Shown: positions 56,190 to 64,000 of the stretch, one piece after another
How positions within the stretch are numbered: position 1 is the stretch's first letter
Layout: each line of letters begins with the position of its first letter
Assembly: GCA_013115125.1 (NCBI GenBank)
Contig: JABANN010000062.1
Coordinates: forward strand, 1-64,000
Origin: Perkinsus olseni
Taxonomy: Eukaryota; Perkinsozoa; Perkinsida
Direction: 5' to 3'
Length of the DNA stretch: 64,000 nucleotides
Position numbers and translations under genes: made by a program
Notes under the pieces: model-generated
Databases searched by the model: none
What the model was told of the DNA's origin: nothing
What the model saw: only the letters and a program-made list of their open reading frames with translations

Positions 56190-57620
56190 GGATCAGAAGC
56201 GATGCCCGGATGGTCGACATCCTACATGGTGTATGATGCATCCAATTCTGTATTGTGGCAGAGGATATCTCGACAGGATACGGGACAAACTCACGATCTC
56301 GTCGCAAATTTCTCGGTACTTCCATGCAGCACAATCGAGTGCACCGCCCTTGCTATACCGTTACTCGGAGTGGTTGCGGAGGGTTTGCTCTATGCCAGTT
56401 CTAGCTCGGCGGGCTCCTCGTTGTCGACTAATTTGCGGGAACGGTGAACTCCGAACGAAACAGTCAACGGCCATGAGTGAGGTAATGGCAGTACTCTCAG
56501 AAGGCAGCGGACCATGGGGAGCCGCCGGCGGACCCTCTTCCATGCATCACACCAGGCAGAATAGACGACAGGCTCAAGTGCACTGCGGCACTCTGGATGG
56601 CGGGGCGGTGATGGTGGTGCTGAGTACGATGAGAGCCATGATTGTCGCGATGACTATGATGAGGATTGTGGTGGTGTTGGTTGTGATGATCGTGCAACTG
56701 GTCGTGGTGGATCGAACTTGAGAAGCCTTTCAGATTAACAGCGTGTTGTGGGTTAACCATAATGTAGCTGAGAAGGAAAAAAGCCCTAGCCGTGCGAGTG
56801 TGCGCTATGCGTCCCCGATAAAGCCTTCATTGAAGGTGGCGGGCGAAGGCAGACGGAGGAGAGGAGGGGTCGTACCCCTCGGGAGGGTCGAATATCCCCG
56901 AGCTAGCTGCCCAACGTCCCCCCATTGGTTGATGACCGTCAAGTCGAATGGATGGACTGAGAATTGACATCATGAAGGAAGTTGCCAACACAGTGCGGGC
57001 GCACGAGACGGGCGACAACATTGTGAACGTATTCCTCGCTCCCCCATGCCAAAGGCAGAGCCCTCATGAAGCGTAGCGGGTGAAAGTACAGCAGCCCGCC
57101 ACGAAGCGTGTGAGAGCCCCTCCATGAGGGTCAGAGGCCCCGCAATTGGGCTGCTGTAAGGCCTATCTATTTTCATGCCAGGAGCTACACAAATCGGATC
57201 CTGTGGTTGCCACAAGGCTGCTCACAATCACGACTCTCCCGGCTGCCGAGTACATCAACTGGTTAGCAATCAATCGCAACGCGCGGATCTCTAGTTTCCA
57301 CTCATCGCCAGCAGCTATTGCACGTTCGCAGTCGTCTGAGCGCTCGTACTGAGGTTGGAAGCCGGGGATATGGCCGTTCCCCGGTACGAAGTCCGGTGTC
57401 ATACGGCCGTACTGCCAGTGACCAGTGGACTTGGCGATGTGGTCCAGCATCTGTTGTCCGTAGCGCGCCGCTTCGAGGGCCTCATGAGAGGTCAGCTGCG
57501 TGAGCGAGAGCGATCATGATGACTCAGCTAAGGCTGGCTCACCTCCGCTTTAAATGCCGCATTCTTGGTCATGGCGCTGGCTACTTGCATTGCCGAGAGA
57601 GTTTCCAAACCCATGAAACG
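56190..57620 (-). CDS. Unrecognised multi-exon gene with histidine-rich segment
   Basis: Coding-looking segments on the minus strand: LSAMQVASAMTKNAAFKAE ending at donor GTGAGC near 57540; an exon with LTSHEALEAARYGQQMLDHI, GHWQYGRMTPDFVPGNGHIP and EIRALRLIANQLMYSAAGRV (57163-57495); a segment near 56960-57110 with PLRFMRALPLAWGSEEYVHN; and a His-rich stretch near 56590-56710 (HDQLHDHHNQHHHNPHHSHR) that may bind metal. I do not recognise the family. Exon joins and both ends are uncertain; the His-rich part could also be untranslated. Confidence 0.4.
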
Positions 57621-57718
57621 AAGCGGATGAGCGTGGCACTGCCCAGCATTGGTCTACACTGATTGCCTGGTGTTGGTCCGAAGGGGAATACGAATGTGAT
57701 TCTACCCGAGACCTTCGA

Positions 57719-58248
57719 TGAGCAACTAGAGGTGGGCACCGAAAGATAAAATCATAGTTCGGTGCGATTCGGTTCGATGGCGCCGAGATTGTTTCGGTGA
57801 GTTCGGTTCGCCGAGTTCGGTTGTAGTGAAGTCGGTTGGTTCATTTCGGCTGATTCGTTTCGGCTGGCCCAATCATAGGACTCAGTGCAGCCATCGCACA
57901 GTGCGATCTATTTCCACCGCCGCACCATTGGCAATGGTACTTGCCCCAGAGTGTCACTGGAAGCTCTATAGTGAGCCACGCACCGTTACTAGACTAAGGG
58001 TGCTAAATAGGAGGTCACACCCACTCCAAGCGTACATGCATGCATCGATGCAGCATGCATGAAATCGGCCGACAGCGAACCGAAATCGACAAAAACGAAC
58101 CGAAATCGACGAAAAAGACGAACCGAAATCGGTGTAGAGCCCGAACCGAATCGGGCGTCTTATTTCGGTTAGGTTTTGCGGCGAACCGAACCAAACCGAA
58201 CCAACCGAAACAACCGAAACGAAAGCAGTGCCCACCCCTATGAGCAAC
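57719..58248. mobile_element. hAT-type MITE with 8-bp target site duplication
   Basis: The element spans 57727-58240 (514 bp). Terminal inverted repeats are TAGAGGTGGGCAC at the left and TAGGGGTGGGCAC (reverse complement) at the right, one mismatch. It is flanked on both sides by the same 8 bases, TGAGCAAC (57719-57726 and 58241-58248), the target duplication size of hAT elements; (T/C)AGGGGTGGGCA ends are common in that superfamily. Subterminal parts are packed with TTCGGTT heptamers on the left (57750-57870) and the complementary AACCGAA on the right (58075-58230), so the whole element can fold back. There is no transposase ORF, so it depends on an autonomous hAT elsewhere. Confidence 0.9.
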
Positions 58249-59018
58249 CAAAGTGAATATATGGTAGTTTGGTGATTTATCAACTGGAATCACTCGTTCA
58301 ACAATCAGCCAAGCAGAACCCACGGCAAAGCGGGATACAATTGCTCACAAAAAAGCAGGATATCTTTTTCCACCAGACCGGAAGCTGCCCTATGCCCTTT
58401 CCAGTGAGGGCCACCAATCGAGTAAGATATCACACACAGATTTCCCGCCAAGGGCTACACGATAATAGAATCGCGTTCATTCACCAGTGATTGCGGGGTA
58501 GTGCCACAGTGGTAAGATTGTCAGCCTACTAACAACAGTCGACAAAGTTGAAAGCTCGAGTACTCGTGCTTTCTGGGAGACGGTGTCTTCTCAGATAGAT
58601 CGCACAGATAGATCGCGCATTGACCTCGGCTTGGTGAATGGTGACCTCGGATGTCTGAATGCTCCCCGTGCTGTAATGGACGTAGCACGGGATTCCGAGG
58701 GAACAGCAGTTGCTGTCTACTAGCAACTCTCCATCGCCACAACTGGTTGAACGCAACGTACTCTGTTGAGGATACTTGAGTAAGCCAGTCGTAGCTCCGG
58801 ACGAGCTAGATGAGTTTCTGGGACGGGAGAAATACTGAGCTGTCGCATTTAGCGAGGAGACCACCAAGGCCTCAGGTGATCAGCTTCAATAAAAAGTGAA
58901 AACCATACAAAAGCCGCTCATTAGTGGAGCTTGAGAAATCGCTGGGACGAGTCACGGATGAATTGGTATGAAGTACGACACAGAACGGCGCAAGCTGAAG
59001 CAAGAGCACGAGAGATGA
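58249..59018. other. Intergenic between MITE and member S2
   Basis: About 770 bp. One uninterrupted minus-strand ORF (58529-58867, 112 codons, Ser-rich) has no recognisable motif or signal peptide, and I do not call it. A box-A-like tRNA resemblance near 58500 was considered and not accepted. Confidence 0.5.
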
Positions 59019-60201
59019 TTAGCGCTTCAGTACGCGACTGATCGCCACTCGCTCCATTGTGACGCTGAGTACCCCGAATCCAGGGACTGTAAATCTGACT
59101 GCATCCCTATCGTAATCGTATTCGAGACTGGCCGCTGAGAAAGACACCACGCATGTGATAAGGAAGTGATGATTGGTCTTACCCAGGCTAGTGTATTGCT
59201 CGCTGAACTGGCTGCCATGGCTGACGTGCAACTCGTTGCCAATCATGTAGTAAGGAACATCTCTGATGACTACTTCGTCGATCCCGGGGGCATTGATGAC
59301 CCTATATGAAAACCAAGTGCCCGAGAGCGCAGCAAAATACTTCCCCCAGTTCGAGGGACAGGCATTGATTACAGGCCTTCGATAAGATTATCGACCCTGC
59401 TTAAGCTAGCGGTGAGTGTGAAGAAGCCGCCATTGAGGTCTACACTGCCCGCGTACAGGTCGATGGGATGAGGGTCTGAGGAGAGATACTCTGGGCCATA
59501 CCCGAGGGCTGCGTGAGCCAGAATCGAACAGGTGCTTAGAGACAACAAATAGGTTTATATGCTTACAATCAACTTCACGATGCAACGTGACAGGAGGGAC
59601 TCCAGTGTCATGGACCCTGAATATGACGGTATCGCTATCGTGATGATACTCTATTTCGGTATCTGAGAAAGAAGCCATTCGACTGGTGAGGTCGACAGGA
59701 GACAAACACCATCCATTGCCTTACCCAACTCAGCATATTCCTCTGGCAACGAGCTGCCAGAGTTGATGTGCAGGTTGTTGCCGACGGTGTGGTAGGGAGC
59801 ACCTCTAACGGTTATATCGGCGACCGTTGGAACCATGATGTTCCTAAAAAGTGGCGAAAGGCACAGGTGACACCCTCAACGCAGGGGGCCTCCATTACAG
59901 ATATTCGATAACATCAGCAGTCTTGCTGAAGGCAGCGGTGACTGTGAAGGGGTTACCCCGAAAGTTTACAGTGCCGTTGTACACGCCCGCCGGGTGAGAA
60001 ACTGAGCAGAAACACGAGTAGCAAACGAAACAGTCAGGCCCCTATTCCGGTCAGGCAACAGCAGTAGGGCATCGTGGTACCTGGCTCGGCTGTGCTGAGG
60101 GCGGCGTAACTGACATATAGCAAGTAGGCTGGTAGTCACATAACCGTCCGTTGTGCAACTTACAAGCTTGAGTAGAGAAGCACCAAAAGCTGAGAAAGCA
60201 T
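59019..60201 (-). CDS. Secreted protein, new exon-modular family, member S2 (duplicated modules)
   Basis: Eight exons join in phase to 235 aa: 60164-60201 (38 nt, signal MLSQLLVLLYSS), 60081-60094 (14-nt microexon), 59899-60001 (103), 59725-59843 (119), 59567-59662 (96), 59373-59475 (103), 59183-59301 (119), 59019-59134 (116, stop TAA). Modules: HPAGVYNGTVNFRGNPFTVT ending VIEYL; VPTVADITVRGAPYHTVGNN with SLPEEY; TEIEYHHDSDTVIFRVHDTG; then the same set again: DLYAGSVDLNGGFFTLTASL; VINAPGIDEVVIRDVPYYMI; LEYDYDRDAVRFTVPGFGVL, ending SRVLKR. The 103-119-96 block starts and ends in phase 1, so its tandem duplication kept the frame. A putative secreted product of unknown role, perhaps host- or surface-facing (inference). 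Confidence 0.75.
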
Positions 60202-60309
60202 GAGAGTGAGTTGACGAATCGGTGTGGATAAACTAGCGAACTTGACTGGAGGAAGAGGATACGCGCACGGAAGGGTTCCTGTAGGAATCCCGAGGCGCGC
60301 TCATCTCTC

Positions 60310-60609
60310 ATGGCGAGCGGCAGGCCTAATTTCGAGTCCAAGCCCGTTCCTAACATCAAGGTGACTTGTCGGCGAGAGCTCTCTTATCTGCGCTTCTACT
60401 TTGAAAAACCTCGAGTGAGAGTCAAGAGCCACTCATGCCCAGCAATGGGAGTTGCACTCATGTACAGATGGGCACACGTGGGGGACATCGTGCCTGGGGG
60501 GCAGTTACCACAAGACTTGTGGCACAAGTCACTACTGACGAATGATCAGTTCTGGCAGATGACTGATGATTTACTAGCATTTGAGGGCAAGCAGCCGACA
60601 GTATCTTGA
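60310..60609 (+). CDS. Small ORF divergent from member S2
   Basis: 99 codons from ATG at 60310, 108 bp from the S2 start on the opposite strand. No signal peptide; contains ELSYLRFYFEKPRVRVKSHS and LTNDQFWQMTDDLLAFEGKQ. Sequence around 60440-60490 resembles 62940-62975 (shared pattern gatgggca.acgtg), i.e. the region upstream of member S1, where no frame stays open. So it is either a gene duplicated together with S1/S2 or a conserved flanking block. Unknown function. Confidence 0.35.
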   Translation: MASGRPNFESKPVPNIKVTCRRELSYLRFYFEKPRVRVKSHSCPAMGVALMYRWAHVGDIVPGGQLPQDLWHKSLLTNDQFWQMTDDLLAFEGKQPTVS

Positions 60610-60859
60610 AGGTATAAGAGGGTCATTATAAAACCGGTTGCTGAGCAAGTATATCCCGAGGCAAGAGGGTGTGCCCGTCTGCTTATTCAACGAAAACGAG
60701 CGTCTGATTCACAGATTGCCTTCGGTGTTCGAGCAAGGTGCTGTAGACCGGTGAAGAAGCGTAAGTCGATGGCGCAGTAATCCATGTGTACTGGAGGGTA
60801 GAAGTAGCCATAAAAATAGCGGCGAGGGTCACAAATAGGTTCTTAGGCACACAATCTAC

Positions 60860-61130
60860 CTGCGCATGGCAGCGTAACAGCAGGGGTTCTAGTGCCACGG
60901 ACCGTTGATGTCATCACCGATATCGGCTGCGTGTCCGGGTCAAGAGGAACTCAACTCATTAGCTTAGCAGGCAGTCATCGATCAACCTCATTCGAGCTAG
61001 CGATTTGGTCGGGCAAGGCAGCGCCATTATAGATGTTCAAGTTGATACTCAAGAGCTTGTGCTGGGTGCCTCTCACGCTCACAGCATTGACTGGTGAAAG
61101 CTCGTTGTTCGTACACGGGAAGCAAATGAT
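60860..61130 (-). pseudogene. Relic exons of the secreted family
   Basis: Minus-strand pieces still align with the family: a 119-nt-type exon remnant (NAVSVRGTQHKLLSINLNIY followed by GAALPD, near 61010-61090) and a following-type exon remnant (VRGTRTPAVTLPCAG, near 60870-60930) followed by a GT. There is no signal exon nearby and frames between the pieces do not close, so this looks like a decayed member between S2 and S1. Confidence 0.5.
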
Positions 61131-61510
61131 TCTTTAGCGAGTTTCACCTTGAACTAGACGGATTACAGCACAAGGAGATGGTCAGTCGTATCTGCTTGCA
61201 CCCCTCGTTCTCAGAAATAAACGAACGCAACACACTTTGATGTTTCAAAGACAGGCAGTTGAAACTGCAGGTGAGTCGTGTCAACTATCTTGACTTGAGA
61301 GATGCTGGGCTATCGTATGATGCGCGACGTTCCACTGTTGGACATGCCAAAGCGGAGCGTAGCAGGGCATCTCGTTCACGAGTAATAGCAGACAAGGTCG
61401 ATACAAAGGCAGCTCATCAACATGCTTCAGAAATTGATGAGATGAATATCGGGTGTCGCGGTGTCATGGAGTACAAAACAGAATGGCCGACGAAGACAAC
61501 GAAGGTGTGA

Positions 61511-62683
61511 TTAACTCCTCAGTAGGCGACTAAGGGACGCTGGATGCATCGTTACACTGACTGAGAGTTCCAGCTCCATAGACTTAAATCAATGTGATGA
61601 TACAGTACCCTCTTCGTATTCCAACTCAGCATCTGCAAAGAGCAAGTGGTACAACAAATAAGCCATCACTGGTCTTACTCAGCCTGCCGAAGATTTCTGA
61701 TAGTGGAGAGGCACGGCTGATCTCCACCTTGGTGCCGATCATGTTGTAGGGAACGTTACTGGCGGTTATAAGCTCGAGACCGTGGAAATCAATAATCCTG
61801 AACAAGATACAAGTGGCAATGGCATCAGTGATATAAAGATGCTTTCTGTCACGCATTACAGGGATTCAAGCACACTGCCATCTTGACTGAAAAGAGCGCC
61901 CACGTAGAACTGGGCGTTATTGACGAATATCTTGCCCGTGTATGGACCACTGGGATGGGGATCTGACCAATCACCAATGGGAGCATGATGATGGCAGTTG
62001 AAGGAAGCATAGGAAAGGTTGGGTGTACTCACAGATCTTTTCATCTACTTCACGACTCAACGTTAGAGGAAGATGAGAGCTAGCAGAGTTGTAGACCGTG
62101 ACCAAGTCATCATCGGAAAAGTATTCCAACTGGGTGTCTGAGAATCAAACCACAATGTGAAGGACAGAAACGTAAACACCGGTCCCACTCGAGTTGGTGA
62201 ATTCTGCAGGTAATGAGCCGGTATCGATCAAGTTCAATCTGGTACCATTGATGGTTTAGGGAGCGTCTGTAACGGTCGTTTCAAGGCCCGAAGGGCACAC
62301 GATCTTCCTAAAGAGCACGTGAGCAAGCAACTTCAGTATGAGCGAGATGAGAACTATGAAGCAGGCATCGCTTACAGATGTTCGATGACAGCATCAGTCT
62401 CACTGAACGTAACGGTAGCTGCATATCTTCTGCCTTCCAAATTTATAGAGCCGCTGTACACGCCGGGCGGCTGATGAACTGAGCAGGCACACAAACGTCA
62501 TCCAGAGCAGTCACAGCCCCGTCTGGGTCAGGAGGTAACAGCAGGGGGAAGACAGCAGGGGTACTACCTGGCTGGGCTACACTCAGGAGAGAGTAACTAA
62601 CGAGAGACGAGTTGACACACAGTCAGGTAGCACGAGTGTACTTACAAGCTTGCGAAGAGGAGTATCACGAGCTGATGGAGCAT
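61511..62683 (-). pseudogene. Secreted-family member S1, interrupted by two in-frame stops
   Basis: Same eight-exon layout as S2: 62646-62683 (38 nt, signal MLHQLVILLFAS), 62568-62581 (14-nt microexon), 62376-62478 (103), 62189-62307 (119), 62033-62137 (105), 61860-61962 (103), 61679-61797 (119), 61511-61632 (122). The exon sum is a multiple of three, yet the first 119-nt exon has TAA where S2 and S3 have Tyr in the (A/V)PY motif, and the last exon has an internal TGA before the conserved SRLLRS end. Splice sites are largely kept, although one donor is GTGGGA. So the copy is probably a young pseudogene or yields a short secreted product of about 70 aa. Confidence 0.6.
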
Positions 62684-62734
62684 CTTGGTGAATTGTCTTA
62701 TTGGTGTGGATGAAGCGAAAGTGAATAGCGGTAG

Positions 62735-62770
62735 CTGAGGCGCCTCAGTAGCGTTCCTTCAGGAACGCTA
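62735..62770. repeat. Hairpin upstream of member S1
   Basis: CTGAGGCGCCTCAG (62735-62748) is a perfect 14-bp palindrome, followed directly by TAGCGTTCCT-TC-AGGAACGCTA (62749-62770). At the same place upstream of S2 (near 60264-60283) is GGGTTCCT-GT-AGGAATCCC, a similar stem with different bases. Confidence 0.75.
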
Positions 62771-63512
62771 AGGCGTGCTCATCTTTTCAATACTCTCTGA
62801 GTCCTTCCTTGGGGAAAATCCCATTAAGATGAACGAGGCAACTTACTGAGTATAGCTGGACGATGACTAATCCTACTCAGAAAGCCTAAGATGTGACTCC
62901 CAATCAGAATAAGGCGGTCAATAGGGCGTCAACTCACACGCGGATGGGCATACGTGTGAGACTCTGTGCCCCGGGACACGTCACCACACGCCACCAAGTC
63001 GGGAGCCCTAGCGAACGGTACTCAGAGGAAAGGGAAGCCGAGGATGAAACCCCCGTCGAAGTCGATATCCTAAAGGTGAAGTATAACTCGACGTGAGAGT
63101 ACCGCAGTGTCGTCCGTGTGTTGCTACGACACAGAAGAAGACATGAAGGGGCTGTCACGACCGGGGCTGAGTGTAACGTACACTCTAGCTATGCGCGTGA
63201 ATACCAATTGCTCGCTGACTCTGCATTGGACACTGGGACCTAATAGATCTGATCTATCATTGTTTTCATTGAGGACCTCGCCAAGACGGAGTTGCGAGGA
63301 GAGGGAAGAGCGTAGGAAATCCCTACTAGGGATGAGACATCATCGAATGATGATCACACACAGCGAGCCGACGCTAGCGCAAGCTAGCGTGCAACTCTTC
63401 AGCTAGGCTAAGGATTGATGGATCTCTATTAATCATATCCTCTGAGAGTAAGTAGCGATTCACTCATCACTACGTCACAGCCCATCACTGATGGGTGGTG
63501 CCTTCTAGTTCG
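62771..63512. other. Intergenic, with degenerate copy of the S2 upstream block
   Basis: The first 200 bp resemble the region upstream of S2 (60284-60490) but without an open frame. Two more hairpins occur: ATCCCTACTAGGGAT (63319-63333) and ACGCTAGC-GCAA-GCTAGCGT (63371-63390). No gene recognised. Confidence 0.5.
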
Positions 63513-63743
63513 CTAGGACGACTCCTTTACCGCCTGCAACTCGGCCAGCCGTTCATGGCGGTATTCGTCCGGAGCACAGCGGCTATGGTACAGCCACGCA
63601 TTTAGCGAGGCCCGCGATGGAGGCATCTCGTCACGAGCGCGGACCCTGCTGAATGTGCTGTATATAGTGTTGTTTTTCGAATGATACTTTCGTGCAACAT
63701 CACTTGCGAATGCACAAGGGGTAGCATGGGGCAGCCAAAGCAT
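63513..63743 (-). CDS. Hypothetical small ORF
   Basis: 76 codons from ATG at 63743. Charged and mostly helical in appearance (SLNAWLYHSRCAPDEYRHER, then LAELQAVKESS). It may be an exon of a gene that extends to the right. No family recognised. Confidence 0.25.
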   Translation of the reverse strand: MLWLPHATPCAFASDVARKYHSKNNTIYSTFSRVRARDEMPPSRASLNAWLYHSRCAPDEYRHERLAELQAVKESS

Positions 63744-64000
63744 ATGCGAGAGAATCGTCGGGCCTCTGACTGGATAGCCCAGCGTTAAGTGTCACGTTAA
63801 AGATGCATTTTTCCCCAAGTACTCGCCGGTTCTAGTTCTTGATTACACACATCCTCTCGATCCTAGTGGCATGCCCTAGAGACTGAGGACGGATTCCTCG
63901 GTGAGAAGAAACTATAGGTATGAGCTGGGAATCGTCCTGGTCTGTGACGTAGAATACATCAGTAGTCTGCTATGATCATTGTGATCTCGAATCTTCCTGA

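Noticed and set aside
58497-58580. Possible tRNA or tRNA-derived SINE (gtgccacagtggtaaga resembles a box A)
   Set aside because: No acceptable T-arm with a GTTCRA-type loop and paired stem, no acceptor pairing, and no second copy seen.

Overview
The window reads as nuclear DNA of a protist, most likely a perkinsozoan alveolate (Perkinsus or a close relative). The grounds are: genes with many short GT..AG introns (about 35-110 bp) mixed with intronless genes; gene content of alveolate type; a plant-type MSH1 (MutS fused to GIY-YIG), which I recall being reported outside plants in a few protist lineages; and one 16-base match to the 3' part of the dinoflagellate/Perkinsus spliced leader as I remember it. 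The assignment is inference. Introns were called by eye from homology, GT/AG sites and reading phase, so multi-exon spans are approximate unless exon coordinates are given.

Left flank (1-8.5 kb, minus strand): a partial RAD16-type SNF2 repair helicase that runs off the left edge, with a 21-bp minisatellite in its first putative intron, followed by an MFSD1-like major-facilitator transporter.

Centre (9.4-33.1 kb, minus strand): eight tandem intronless genes for DASS/SLC13-type dicarboxylate transporters (A-H here), closest by motif to the bacterial CitT / plant plastid DiT branch. They form two sequence subgroups, contain a recent gene-conversion tract (C/D), and include members with altered substrate/sodium-site motifs. 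A MYND-finger/DUF4470 gene with an in-frame TGA sits between copies B and C.

33.2-46.4 kb: MSH1-like gene, two unrecognised multi-exon genes, and transaldolase (five exons, all phases closing) on the minus strand; then a PP2C phosphatase and a ubiquitin-like/coiled-coil protein on the plus strand.

Right part (46.7-64 kb): a secreted or membrane ORF, a long WD40 protein of WDR49 type, an ankyrin-like exon, and an apparently undescribed family of small secreted proteins. In that family a 38-nt signal-peptide exon is followed by a microexon and by exon modules of fixed length (103 and 119 nt) that are duplicated as a phase-symmetric block. It has two intact members (129 and 235 aa), one member broken by two in-frame stops, and relic exons. 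A 514-bp hAT-type MITE with an exact 8-bp target duplication lies between members. I consider the secreted family, the DASS array and the MSH1 gene the most rewarding parts of the window.
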